A stretch of 48,045 nt of DNA, from positions 1-48,045 of the forward strand of contig CALGUD010000047.1 in the NCBI GenBank assembly GCA_937901915.1. The letters are read 5' to 3'. The notes below the pieces were generated by a model, which did no database searches, was not told the origin of the DNA, and saw only the letters and a program-made list of their open reading frames with translations. The translations under genes and the position numbers were made by a program. The DNA comes from an uncultured Flavobacteriaceae bacterium (GTDB taxonomy: Bacteria > Bacteroidota > Bacteroidia > Flavobacteriales > Flavobacteriaceae). Positions within the stretch are counted from its first letter, which is position 1. Each line of letters opens with the position of its first letter. Below, in pieces: positions 18,153-27,163 of the stretch.

Positions 18153-18833
18153 TTATTCAGGTATATTAAGGGCTTTACAAACTTCTTTATACGATAACTG
18201 CTTCCATGCTGTAGAATTTTTAGATGCTGTTAATGGAGTGCCACCGGGAATAAGGACATATTTATATTGTGCATTTATTCCTGCACCTGAACCATTCACA
18301 TCATTGTCAGTTAAGGCAGTACCGTCAGTACTTTCTATGTTGAAACGAACATTGCCCCCATCTGAAAAATGAACCGGGTAACATGTTCGGATAGTGTTTG
18401 CTGAAAAACTCTGGTAAGGTAGGGTATAGGGAACATTATCCTGGTAGCGGAAAAACCCTAAAACAATTCCTCCATTTTCCAGAAAATCGTCGTTTAAATT
18501 CTCATCATTTACTAACATGGTTTTGTAATTGGCGGAATCGGCAAAATTCCAAACCTGGTCCATCCATTCGCTATACAATATATTAACAGTTCCGGGCTCC
18601 CCTTGTTCTCCCTGGATACCCTGTTCACCTTGTGGGCCTTGTTCCCCTTGTTCTCCTTGCGGGCCTTGTTCACCCTGAATTCCCTGCTCGCCTTGAATTC
18701 CTTGCTCTCCCTGAGGGCCTTGTTCTCCTTGAATTCCTTGTTCCCCCTGCTCCCCATCATCTTTTGAACATGAAGTTATTGTGATGAAGGCAAATAAACA
18801 TATTGCTACCTTAATAAAGTTTGTTGTTTTCAT
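18153..18833 (-). CDS. Collagen-like lipoprotein (18 Gly-X-Y triplets)
   Basis: 226 aa. Signal peptide with lipobox TSCSKDD, then 18 Gly-X-Y triplets (GEQ, GIQ, GPQ, GEP) at about 27-81, expected to form a collagen triple helix. A C-terminal domain of about 140 aa starts GTVNILYSEWMDQ and contains ESTDGTALTD, NAQYKYVLIPGGTP and YKEVCKALNIPE; the paralogue at 19043 shares it closely. The layout suggests a trimeric stalk carrying a globular head on the cell surface. An ECF-type element lies 32 bp upstream; the LRR gene follows in the same unit. Confidence 0.85.
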   Translation of the reverse strand: MKTTNFIKVAICLFAFITITSCSKDDGEQGEQGIQGEQGPQGEQGIQGEQGIQGEQGPQGEQGEQGPQGEQGIQGEQGEPGTVNILYSEWMDQVWNFADSANYKTMLVNDENLNDDFLENGGIVLGFFRYQDNVPYTLPYQSFSANTIRTCYPVHFSDGGNVRFNIESTDGTALTDNDVNGSGAGINAQYKYVLIPGGTPLTASKNSTAWKQLSYKEVCKALNIPE

Positions 18834-18864
18834 AATTTTTAAAATTTAATATTTTAGTTTAATT

Positions 18865-18896
18865 GTTTAATATGAAAATAACGGTAAGGTTAACAT
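18865..18896 (-). promoter_or_regulatory. ECF-type promoter element (site A)
   Basis: Minus strand: ATGTTAACCTT, 13 nt, TATTAAAC. It is 32 bp upstream of the collagen-like gene start. One of nine sites with identical spacing. Confidence 0.7.
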
Positions 18897-18931
18897 AGAA
18901 GTTTATTTATGTAGCCATTAATAATATGTAA

Positions 18932-18966
18932 TAAAAAAGCCGAATCTTAAAATAAGCCCCGGCTTT
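18932..18966 (-). terminator. Terminator of the second collagen-like gene
   Basis: Minus strand: AAAGCCG (18966-18960), 17-nt loop, CGGCTTT (18942-18936), then further T residues. It lies downstream of the gene ending at 19043. Confidence 0.65.
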
Positions 18967-19042
18967 AAACGTTTGTATGAAAATTTTTTGAATACCAGCT
19001 AAGTAATGAAGTGCTTCCCGGTTTTCTTTAAAACATTAATTA

Positions 19043-19690
19043 TTATTCGGGTATATTAAGAGCTTTGCAAACTTCTTTATACGATAATTGATTCCATGCT
19101 GTAGCACTTTTAGATGCTGTTATTGGAGTACCCCCGGGAATAAGAACATATTTGTATTGCGCATTGATCCCGTCAACAAGGGGTCCGTTTACTTCGTCAT
19201 CGGTTAAGGCAGTACCGTCAGTACTTTCTATGCTAAAACGTACACGACCTTCACCTGATAAATAGACAGGATAGAATCTGCGGATATTATTTGAGGTAAA
19301 ATTCTGATAAGGTAACTGAAAGTGAAGATTTTCCTGGTATCTGAAAAAGCCCAGTACAATTCCTCCATCTTCAAGAAAACTTTCGGTCACATTTTCGGCA
19401 TCTACCTCCATGGTTTTTAAAGTGGTACCGTCTGTAAAATTCCAATCCTGATCCATCCATTCACTGTACAATATATTAACAGTTCCGGGTTCACCCTGAG
19501 GACCCTGCTCACCTTGCGGACCCTGTTCACCCTGTTCCCCTTGCGGGCCTTGTTCCCCCTGTTCCCCTTGCGGGCCTTGTTCGCCACGAGGCCCTTGTTC
19601 TCCTTGAATTCCCTGCTCCCCATCATCTTTTGAGCATGAAGTTATTATGATGAAAGCAAATAGGAATTTAATAAAGTTTGTTGTTTTCAT
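19043..19690 (-). CDS. Collagen-like lipoprotein, paralogue (15 triplets)
   Basis: 215 aa. Same plan as its neighbour at 18153: N-terminus MKTTNFIKFLFAFIIITSC, 15 Gly-X-Y triplets (one is GPR) and the same C-terminal head (GTVNILYSEWMDQ, ESTDGTALTDDEVNG, YKYVLIPGGTPITASK, YKEVCKALNIPE). It is clearly a tandem duplicate whose triplet count has diverged. The promoter region retains the shared TTATTTTCATAT and -10 area but has lost the TGTTAACCTT half, so its control may differ. It has its own terminator. Confidence 0.85.
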   Translation of the reverse strand: MKTTNFIKFLFAFIIITSCSKDDGEQGIQGEQGPRGEQGPQGEQGEQGPQGEQGEQGPQGEQGPQGEPGTVNILYSEWMDQDWNFTDGTTLKTMEVDAENVTESFLEDGGIVLGFFRYQENLHFQLPYQNFTSNNIRRFYPVYLSGEGRVRFSIESTDGTALTDDEVNGPLVDGINAQYKYVLIPGGTPITASKSATAWNQLSYKEVCKALNIPE

Positions 19691-19711
19691 AATTTCAGAG
19701 TTAGTTTTATT

Positions 19712-19743
19712 GTTTCATATGAAAATAATACTAAAATAAAAAA
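19712..19743 (-). promoter_or_regulatory. Degenerate ECF-type element
   Basis: At the position homologous to site A, the minus strand reads TTTTTTATTTT, 13 nt, TATGAAAC. Spacing is kept but the GTTAAC core is gone, so activity is doubtful. Confidence 0.3.
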
Positions 19744-19772
19744 AGAAGTTTATTTATTTAAATTAAGTAATA

Positions 19773-19801
19773 AAAAAGCCGAAGTTATGCTTCGGCTTTT
19801 T
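19773..19801. terminator. Strong palindromic terminator
   Basis: AAAAAGCCGAAG (19773-19784), 5-nt loop, CTTCGGCTTTTT (19790-19801). A perfect 12-bp stem that ends the LRR operon on the minus strand. Confidence 0.8.
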
Positions 19802-19855
19802 CAATTTTGAAATATATAAAAAACAGGCTTGAGAATATATTATTAGATCCCTTCT

Positions 19856-21298
19856 TTAGTCACAAGTGACAGTATCTTCAATAATTATATTGGCGCCATG
19901 TAAAGTTTCAAGGTCACATATTTCCTGGGGAATGCTTGTTAAATTGTTCTCACTGATATTCAATGTCAGAAGGTTGGTTAACTGACCCATTTCTTCTGGT
20001 ACAGAGGCGAGATTGTTATTCTGAAAACTAAGCCACGTAAGCTGAGTCATGTTTCAAATTTCAAGAGGAATGGAGGTAAGTAGATTTCCATTCATATCTA
20101 ATTTTGTCAGATTGCTCATTGTCCAAAGTTGATCCGGTAATTCGGATATTTGATTGCCCCACAAACCCAATTCTTCCAAAGACGGGAAATTGTTAATGTA
20201 GGCCGGAATTTCTTCAATTTGATTGCCTGTTAAAACCAGGGTAGCAAGATTTGGCACATTACTCAGCGATTCAGGTATTTCTGTAAAACTATTGCCGGCA
20301 AGCATTAAATATTCCAGACTTGTCATCTGACTGATTTCATCCGGGATAGCTGAAAGGTTATTACCTGAGAACCAGAGTAAATCTATGTTGGTCAATTGTG
20401 TGATTTCTATAGGAAAAACACTAAAATTGTTTCCACCCATACGAAGTTCTGTTAACGCCGATAAATTACCAAAATCTTCAGGTAATGATGATATATTATT
20501 TTCGCCTATGGATAAATAATCAAGTTTAGTTAAAGACCCGAAACCAACAGGTAATTCATTTAAGTTATTCTCAGATGCTGATAAACTTTCCAGGTTTTCC
20601 AGATTTGCAATTTCTTCCGGAAGTTCTGTAAGATTGTTGTCATAGATCCTTAAAACAGTCATATTTGAAAGCATGCCGATTTCGTGTGGAAGAATTTCCA
20701 GGTTGTTTGTTTGAAGATTGAGAATTTCAAGATGGGCTAACTGATAAATTTCTCTTGGAATAATATCTAAATTAGTTTCTTCAATGAGCAACCTGCTTAC
20801 ATTATCATCGGTATCTAATATTATACCATCCCAGGTACTTAAATCTACGTTTTCGGGATTCCAGCCGAGTGTGTTTTCAGGATTTAACCGTATTATTTCC
20901 TCGAGAACTTCTTTTTCAGATAGTTGTAATAGCACATCAACTGTGTAAGCTACAGTTGTTCCGTCCTCAGCAGTCACGCTATATTCAACGGGAAAGGTAA
21001 AATCCCTAGCCCCTTCAGGAGATACAGTAGCCCCTTCGGAAATTTCAATTTGTGGGGTTAGTTCTGACCTGTCTATCCAGTTTGGTATAATGACACTTAT
21101 AGACTTATCGTCTTCATTAATATTTAAATCTATTTGTGATGTTAATTCCGGATTCGATTCCGTATCAAAAGTGAAGGACGTAATCATTTTCTCATCACTT
21201 AAATCATTGATTGGAGCTGGGCTGTCATCGTCATTACTACAGGAAATACTTAAACACGTAGCACAAAGACTGAATATAATTATTTTAAATTTTTTCAT
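19856..21298 (-). pseudogene. LRR lipoprotein interrupted by an in-frame TGA
   Basis: The upstream part (414 codons, 21298-20057) has a lipobox SISCSNDDD, a DUF5018-like domain, an N-cap and ten 23-residue LRRs. It stops with TGA at 20056-20054, within the 11th repeat after IPLEI. The same frame continues at once as NMTQLTWLSFQNNN, another LRR, and the normal C-cap IPQEICDLETLHG ending in Cys. The consensus residue at the stop is Gly (EIG), so a single GGA-to-TGA change explains it. The truncated product would lack the C-cap. It could also be a sequencing error. Last gene of the operon that starts at 23893. Confidence 0.75.
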
Positions 21299-21315
21299 TT
21301 TAATTGTTTTAGGGT

Positions 21316-21810
21316 TTATTCACAGGTAACTTCTGCATCAATTTGAATACTGGTTCCATAATCGGTTTCCATATTACAAACGGCTTGTGGAATAGTTGAT
21401 ATATTATTACCACGCAGGTCGAGTAATGTTAAATTGCTTAACTGAGCGATTTCTTCAGGAACTGATGAAATTTCATTGTTCATTAATACCAATTCGGTAA
21501 GATATTCCAGCTGTGCAACCTCAGGGGGGATCACCCGGAAATATACTGTTCCTGGTGTGCCGCTGGGACCTATTAAAGTAATTCCGGTTATATGACCGTC
21601 GCTATCTATGGTAACGCCAGACCAAAGAGCTACGTCAGTTTCGTTGGGGTTCCATGAGACTGTACTCATATCCGGGTTTGCGTTATGAAATGCCAGCATT
21701 ACTTCATATTGCGTATCAACTGTATTTGATGAGCCATCATCGTCATTACTACAGGAAGTATTTAAGCAAAAAGCACAAAAGCTGAATATAATTATTTTAA
21801 AAGTTTTCAT
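21316..21810 (-). CDS. Minimal LRR lipoprotein (2 LRRs)
   Basis: 164 aa. Lipobox NTSCSNDDDG, then directly the N-cap region (LAFHNANPDMSTVSWNPN, LWSGVTIDSDG) without the DUF5018-like domain, two LRRs and the C-cap IPQAVCNMETDYG with a final Cys. It is the shortest member and shows that the cap-LRR-cap unit exists on its own. The signal peptide is near-identical in style to the next gene downstream (KIIIFS). It lies 12 bp after the 305-aa gene and 17 bp before the interrupted one. Confidence 0.85.
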   Translation of the reverse strand: MKTFKIIIFSFCAFCLNTSCSNDDDGSSNTVDTQYEVMLAFHNANPDMSTVSWNPNETDVALWSGVTIDSDGHITGITLIGPSGTPGTVYFRVIPPEVAQLEYLTELVLMNNEISSVPEEIAQLSNLTLLDLRGNNISTIPQAVCNMETDYGTSIQIDAEVTCE

Positions 21811-21822
21811 TTGGATATAGTT

Positions 21823-22740
21823 TTATTCACAGGTTATATCTGCTTCTATAAAAATTTCTGTACCATGGTTAATTTCCAAATTGCATATCTCCTGTGGAAT
21901 GGTTGCAAAACCATTACCGTTTATATACAAATTGGTAAGTTTTGTTAGTTGACCAATTTCGACAGGTAAGGATGTTAATGAAGAATTATTGTCAAGATGT
22001 AATACTTCTAAATTTTCGAGTTGCCCTATTTCAGGTGGTACTGAATTTAAATTACCATTAAGTCCTACAGATAATTTTACCAGTTGTTTAAGTTGTCCTA
22101 TTTCAGGAGGTATGCTTGCAAAATCATTCATATGTATTCCCAGGTCTGTTAGGTTTCTAAAGTGCCCTATTTCCGGGGGAATATGTGTTAATAGTGAATT
22201 ATGTATGAGTAAATCTACGATGACCCCGTTATTTAATGTTACGCCCTCCCAATTACTTAAATCGGGATCATCTAAATCCCATCCAAGTGAATTGCCCGGA
22301 TTAGCTTCATGGATGGCTGCCAAGGCATCTTTTTCAGTAACAACTGTAACTTCATATGTTTTTGTAGAACCATCTTCTGCAGTAACTGTATAGGTGACCG
22401 GATTTGAGAAATTTTGAATCCCTTCCGGGCTTAAAGTTGCTTCGGCTGAAGTACTTACTTGCGGAATGAGGGCTGTTTTTAATGAATTTCCCGGGAGTAT
22501 GGCAAAAATACTTTCAGTTTCTTCATTAATCTCTGCCAGAACATTCATACTAATTGGGTTTTCACTTAATAAAAACTGAAAGCCTGTTATTTGTTTTTCA
22601 TTACTCAATGTTACTTCTGGTGGATTTGTAACTTCATCATCGTTGTTACTTGGATTTGTAACTTCATCGTCGTCGCTGCTACACGATATAAAAAGCAGTG
22701 CCAGGACAAGTGTGGATAGTGTGATTTTGAAAATTTTCAT
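21823..22740 (-). CDS. LRR lipoprotein with DUF5018-like domain (4 LRRs)
   Basis: 305 aa. Lipobox FISCSSDDD followed by a duplicated short linker (NDDEVTNP occurs twice in variant form). Then come a DUF5018-like domain at about 45-130, the N-cap (NPGNSLGWD, NWEGV), four LRRs, two of them one residue longer than 23, and the C-cap IPQEICNLEINHG with a second Cys. Second gene of the operon, 16 bp after the 378-aa gene. Confidence 0.86.
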   Translation of the reverse strand: MKIFKITLSTLVLALLFISCSSDDDEVTNPSNNDDEVTNPPEVTLSNEKQITGFQFLLSENPISMNVLAEINEETESIFAILPGNSLKTALIPQVSTSAEATLSPEGIQNFSNPVTYTVTAEDGSTKTYEVTVVTEKDALAAIHEANPGNSLGWDLDDPDLSNWEGVTLNNGVIVDLLIHNSLLTHIPPEIGHFRNLTDLGIHMNDFASIPPEIGQLKQLVKLSVGLNGNLNSVPPEIGQLENLEVLHLDNNSSLTSLPVEIGQLTKLTNLYINGNGFATIPQEICNLEINHGTEIFIEADITCE

Positions 22741-22756
22741 AGATTTTTATTTAAAA

Positions 22757-23893
22757 TTACAAACGTGTTATGACATCTTTTGCAATCGTTATTAGTTCTT
22801 CTTTTGAGTGACAAACACAGCATTTTTCATCTTTATTCCATACTTTTTTAAAAGAGCGTAATTCAATGAGGTAATTTTTATGAGCAATACTCATATATAA
22901 ATCTTCTCCTACCTCAACTAATACAGCAGCCTGGCCTAAATTATATATGGCTTGGGTATTAAGGTTTTTATCGTTGATTTTTACTGTTACAGCTTTTTTG
23001 CCAGTATCTTCATTAGTATATTGTGTAAGGAGAAAAGTGGGGTTACTGGATGAACCCGGATATCTATAATAGCGGTTGCAATTATTTTCTCCTTCAAAAG
23101 ACGTGGTTTTAACCTCAACAGCGCTTATTTTGCACCTCTTTTTTACTATATTTTCAGGTAATATTTCATCACAGTTTACCAATAGACGGCCGGAGTTGCC
23201 CTCCTTGTGTTTAACTTCACCCATGGGTACAGGTAAATCAAATAATTTAGGGAGTTGTGTTTTGTTAAATACATTTAATAAATAACCGGTATCAGGAGCC
23301 GATTGCCCTGTAGTGGGTACTGCTTTTAGAAAAACACTAAATCGTGGTGTTACTATACTCAAATCACTGCTTGTTGTAATTCGATCATCCACCTCCCCAC
23401 GATATAATTCATTTTCAGTAATATACCACCCTTCATTGTTTTTGTATGTTTTATTACTAAAACCTGTACCTTCTGTAAAGGTTTCCCTAACCTTGTTTTC
23501 CATAATTTGATTTATATGAGCCTGGTCATCAGCATAGTCGGTTATTTCTATGGTAATGGCATTGGAATTTTCCCGGTAAGTCTGGCTTAATTTGTGGTGT
23601 ATTCCACCAGTCTTTCTATCTTTTTTTGATGTTTTTAATTGTGGTTCATTGTTTTTTTTAAGGGTTCCTATGGATTCAGGAAGGTAAGATTCTAAAGTAG
23701 CCCGGGTAAGCCTTTTTCCATCATTGATGGTTTCATTTTTAACTTCATTACTATTTTTAATATTAAGGCGCCAGATAGTATCTGTAACAGAAGCAGATTT
23801 ACTATTCTCTGATTTGCATCCGGTAAATACCCATACAAGAGATAATACAATGAATGCAATTTCTTTAAATATTTTAAAATAATTAATTTTCAT
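22757..23893 (-). CDS. Lipoprotein of unknown function heading an LRR operon
   Basis: 378 aa. Signal peptide with lipobox VFTGC (Cys 26). The first half has a Lys/Asn-rich linker and a region resembling ligand-free alpha/beta folds (NAITIEITDYADDQAHI). A C-terminal CCVC cluster near residue 356 stands in KDEKCCVCHSKEEL, which could bind a metal or form disulfides. No family is recognised. It is the first gene of a four-gene run with three LRR lipoproteins (gaps of 12-17 bp), so a shared surface function is likely. No convincing ECF-type element lies upstream. Confidence 0.7.
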   Translation of the reverse strand: MKINYFKIFKEIAFIVLSLVWVFTGCKSENSKSASVTDTIWRLNIKNSNEVKNETINDGKRLTRATLESYLPESIGTLKKNNEPQLKTSKKDRKTGGIHHKLSQTYRENSNAITIEITDYADDQAHINQIMENKVRETFTEGTGFSNKTYKNNEGWYITENELYRGEVDDRITTSSDLSIVTPRFSVFLKAVPTTGQSAPDTGYLLNVFNKTQLPKLFDLPVPMGEVKHKEGNSGRLLVNCDEILPENIVKKRCKISAVEVKTTSFEGENNCNRYYRYPGSSSNPTFLLTQYTNEDTGKKAVTVKINDKNLNTQAIYNLGQAAVLVEVGEDLYMSIAHKNYLIELRSFKKVWNKDEKCCVCHSKEELITIAKDVITRL

Positions 23894-24040
23894 ATAATTA
23901 TTGGTTATGAAAGATTAACATGATGTTGACTTACAGGGCAACATTTACAATTGAATAGTAAATCTATGATACACAGGGCTTACAAGATGCCACTTATGTA
24001 ACAGAAGCAATAAAATATGTAACATGATTGAAATATGGAT

Positions 24041-24077
24041 AAAACACCTTGCCCAGGGAAGGATTTTCAGGTGTTTT
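24041..24077 (-). terminator. Terminator of the hybrid-regulator gene
   Basis: AAAACACCT (24041-24049) pairs with AGGTGTTTT (24069-24077). The stem overlaps the TGA of the displaced HTH frame at 24069-24067. Confidence 0.6.
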
Positions 24078-24363
24078 TTGTGAATTCTGAAGGGGAACAG
24101 TTATATATTTCTTTAAAGCATTTAGCAAAGTAAGAAGAATTATTAAAACCTACAGAATATCCTACTTGTGAGACACTAATGTCGGAATTTCTTAGTAATT
24201 CTGCAGCCAATATTAATCTTTGTGACCTTATAAATTCAGATGTGGTAAGCCCGGTTAAGGCTTTTAATTTTCTGTGCAGTTGCATTCGGCTCATACCAAG
24301 AGCCTTTCCGAACTCTTCGGCAGTAAAAGAAGACTCAGTTAATTTCTCATCTGATATTTTTTT
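24067..24363 (-). pseudogene. AraC-type output domain, shifted out of frame
   Basis: Read in the -1 frame from the A run at 24363-24357, the sequence gives ISDEKLTESSFTAEEFGKAL, then GMSRMQLHRKLKALTGL and a second helix-turn-helix (VSQVGYSVGFNNSSYFAKCF), ending SPSEFTKNT. This is the complete AraC-family DNA-binding domain expected at the C-terminus of the upstream hybrid kinase. It has no independent start other than the internal Met at 24294. Restoring one A in the run joins it to the kinase with family-typical spacing after DERFLQK. Confidence 0.8.
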
Positions 24364-26972
24364 GTTATTTTTTGTAAGAACCTTTCATCAATGTTTTTAA
24401 CAGCCCTGTTATTTGGCTTTAAAATAACCTCTTTACTGTAACGCTCTCTTAATTTATTTCGTGATTCAATAAGTTTTGCCACTTTTGAAATTAATATTTT
24501 ATTATTGAAGGGTTTAGTTATATAAGCATCTGCGCCGGTTTCTATACCAGTAAGTTCATTTTCTTCTCCGGTTTTGGCTGTAAGGAGTATTATTGGGATA
24601 TGGCTTGTTTTCTCATCATTTTTTAAAAATGTTGTTAATGTAATGCCATTGGTTCCGGGCATCATTACATCAGAGACAATAATGTCGGGTATATGTTTTA
24701 ATGCCAGGTTAATGCCTTCTTCACCATTTTTAGCCTTAATTATGTTATATTTTTTATTAAAAATATGAATGAGTAAGGATTGTACTTCAAAATTGTCTTC
24801 TACAATTAATAGTAAGGGTAATTCATTTTCGGGAAGTTCAACATCAGTTGTAACTTCTTGTTCCGGGTGAATTTGATTGATGGGTTTGTTTAAAGCCGGG
24901 TCTTCCTGATTTATTTCAGATGCGTAATAATTATCCTTATGAACAGGAATAGTAACATAAAATGTTGTCCATTCATTGGGCTTACTCTGTACTTCAATAT
25001 TTCCTTTGTGAAGTATGGCCAGTTCTTTTACAAGGGATAATCCTATGCCGGATCCCTCCTGGTGTTTATCTTCCTGGTAAAAACGTGTAAATATTTTTTC
25101 AAGGGTTTCCTGCTTCATGCCTTTCCCTGTGTTTTTTACTTCAATATGCAGATGATTTTGATCAATATGAGCATTGAATATTACTGTGCCTTGTTCCGGG
25201 CTATATTTTATAGCATTTGATAAAAGGTTCACCACTATTTTTTCAATAACATCTTTATCAAACCATACATTTTCTAATGAAGTTGGTATGTTTACCTGAT
25301 AGGTTATATTTTTTTTCTCAGTTTCATACACAAAAGAATCAGCTAATGTGCTGATGAAAATGAGCGCAGCACTTTTCTCTACACTAAGCTGCAGGTTGCC
25401 CGCTTCAATTTTAGACAAATCCAACAGCTGATCAACCAGTTGTAAAAGCCTTTCATTATTCCTTAAAACCATTTTCAGATCGGTACGCTCTTTTTCATCA
25501 AGGTTTTTCTTTTCCAGGTGTTGCTGGATAGGGCTGGAAATTAAAGTTAACGGAGTGCGGAATTCATGTGAAATATTCGCAAAAAAGTTAGATTTTAAAA
25601 CACTTAATTCTTTTAATTTTTGATGCGTTTTTCTTTTATTCTGATATAATAGATAAAGTCCCACCGAAATAAATCCCAAAATTATAACACCTGCTATAAA
25701 AAGATTTCTTTCATTAGTTTTTTGTTTATCTATAAGTTCATTTTTTGCTGTTAATAAAGAGATTTGTTGCTCTTTTTGCTGTGTCCTGTATTTTTGTTCA
25801 AGTTCTAAAAAGCTTTCTCCGTTTCTCTTTTCCAGCTGAATGTTTTGGAGGCTATCCAGCTCTTTTTGCTTTTTCAAAGCCAGTTTATAATTATTGACTA
25901 ATTCAAGATAGTTTACAGTTGTTTTAAGGAGTTTAATTTTAAAATTTAAAGTATCAAGGCTATTGTGAAAAGAAGTGGCATAATTTAAATATTTTTCAGC
26001 TTCTTTTGGTTTATTTTCTTGAATATATAATCTGGATAAGGTAAGATGGGCATTAGCTAATGAAATTTCATTTTTAGTTTTATGATAAAAATTAATAGCG
26101 GTTTTTAAGTTTTTTTCAGCTTCTCTCCATTTTTGAATTTCTATATCTACGCCGGCCAATTTTGTCAGTGCATACATTTGATTTAAAGTGTCTTTTCTCT
26201 GTACACTTTCATTATAAAATGCATTAAAATAATGCTGGGCATCTTTATACGATTTTTCTTCTAAAGCAATTTCACCTAATAACTGGTAAAATTGAGTAAT
26301 TCCGTAATGATAATTGGTTTTTTTAGATACTTCAAGTGCTTTTTTAAAATATTCAATGGCAGTTTTAGTATTCTTATAGGAATGAAGGTAGATATTTCCG
26401 ATTTTTTCGTATGAGTTAGCAAGAACAGGGCTTAAAATTTTTTTCTCTCTATAAAGTGAATCTATTTTGATGAGTAATTCCAGTATTTTTTTTTGATCGG
26501 TTTCTATGGCCGAAAGGCCAAAATAAGCATTGGCTATACCTTCAGAATAATGTATTTTTTTTGATGCTAAAAGTATATCTTCATATAAGGATTTCGCTTT
26601 CTTAAAATTTCTCTCAAAATATTCATGGTTAGCAAGCCATATTTTACTGTCAACCATTTCATAAGGCAAATTGAGTTTCTTGGCAACATTAAGAGCTGAT
26701 TCATAATTTGATTTGGATGAGTCCATTTCATGGGCAGTAAAGAAGTAATACCCCGCATCCTGATGATAAAAATATAATGATTTTCGAAAATTATTTCTTT
26801 TTGTAATTTCATACAGGCTGTCTAAATGTTTTTTGGCCAGAACCCTGTTGTTATATATAGAATTATTGAATGCTTTGTGGTTTCTATATGTTGCCACTGA
26901 ATCATATATAGTGAGGTTTTGTGTAAAACCATAGATAGGAATAATAAAAATAAACCATATATATTTCAGCAT
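24339..26972 (-). CDS. TPR hybrid two-component regulator (kinase + receiver), HTH lost by frameshift
   Basis: 877 aa. Signal peptide, then about six TPR-like helical repeats (residues about 20-370, periplasmic), a coiled coil, a membrane helix at about 421-443, HisKA with FFANISHEFRTPL (H469), HATPase (NLLSNAIKYSPEQG, GSGIGLSLVKEL) and a receiver with LLIVEDN, phospho-Asp D768 in VSDVMMPGTNG and the TKPF lysine. The reading frame leaves the family path after DERFLQKITKK and stops 6 codons later; the AraC domain continues in the -1 frame. As read, the product could receive a signal but not bind DNA. An ECF-type element lies ~107 bp upstream, so the sigma factor may control it. Confidence 0.88.
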   Translation of the reverse strand: MLKYIWFIFIIPIYGFTQNLTIYDSVATYRNHKAFNNSIYNNRVLAKKHLDSLYEITKRNNFRKSLYFYHQDAGYYFFTAHEMDSSKSNYESALNVAKKLNLPYEMVDSKIWLANHEYFERNFKKAKSLYEDILLASKKIHYSEGIANAYFGLSAIETDQKKILELLIKIDSLYREKKILSPVLANSYEKIGNIYLHSYKNTKTAIEYFKKALEVSKKTNYHYGITQFYQLLGEIALEEKSYKDAQHYFNAFYNESVQRKDTLNQMYALTKLAGVDIEIQKWREAEKNLKTAINFYHKTKNEISLANAHLTLSRLYIQENKPKEAEKYLNYATSFHNSLDTLNFKIKLLKTTVNYLELVNNYKLALKKQKELDSLQNIQLEKRNGESFLELEQKYRTQQKEQQISLLTAKNELIDKQKTNERNLFIAGVIILGFISVGLYLLYQNKRKTHQKLKELSVLKSNFFANISHEFRTPLTLISSPIQQHLEKKNLDEKERTDLKMVLRNNERLLQLVDQLLDLSKIEAGNLQLSVEKSAALIFISTLADSFVYETEKKNITYQVNIPTSLENVWFDKDVIEKIVVNLLSNAIKYSPEQGTVIFNAHIDQNHLHIEVKNTGKGMKQETLEKIFTRFYQEDKHQEGSGIGLSLVKELAILHKGNIEVQSKPNEWTTFYVTIPVHKDNYYASEINQEDPALNKPINQIHPEQEVTTDVELPENELPLLLIVEDNFEVQSLLIHIFNKKYNIIKAKNGEEGINLALKHIPDIIVSDVMMPGTNGITLTTFLKNDEKTSHIPIILLTAKTGEENELTGIETGADAYITKPFNNKILISKVAKLIESRNKLRERYSKEVILKPNNRAVKNIDERFLQKITKKYQMRN

Positions 26973-27078
26973 ACAATAAGAATTGGTACTTAAATTTAAG
27001 AAATAAAAATAACACTAAAATCCCCGAAGGCTAGACCTCGACTTTAACCATTTGGTGAAACTTAGATAACAGATTACT

Positions 27079-27110
27079 GTTTAGTGTTTAAAAAACAACA
27101 AGGTTAACAA
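27079..27110 (-). promoter_or_regulatory. ECF-type promoter element (site H)
   Basis: Minus strand: TTGTTAACCTT, 13 nt, CACTAAAC. Upstream of the hybrid regulator (leader of about 100 nt). The -10 half deviates by one base from TATTAAAC in the same way as the element before the sigma gene. Confidence 0.6.
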
Positions 27111-27114
27111 AAAG

Positions 27115-27147
27115 AAAGCCGAAGCCTATAAAACAAGCCCCGGCTTT
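27115..27147 (-). terminator. Terminator of the 224-aa protein gene
   Basis: Minus strand: AAAGCCG (27147-27141), loop, CGGCTTT (27121-27115) followed by CTTTTTG. It lies just upstream of site H. Confidence 0.65.
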
Positions 27148-27163
27148 AAATATATTTTGTAAA

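Noticed and set aside
20054..20056. TGA as selenocysteine codon
   Set aside because: The position is a structural Gly of the LRR, not a redox site; a GGA-to-TGA mutation is far simpler.
23911..23921. ATGTTAATCTT on the minus strand upstream of the 378-aa gene
   Set aside because: One core mismatch, no proper -10 half after 13 nt (TTATATGA), and it lies only 18 bp before the start; not counted as a regulon site.
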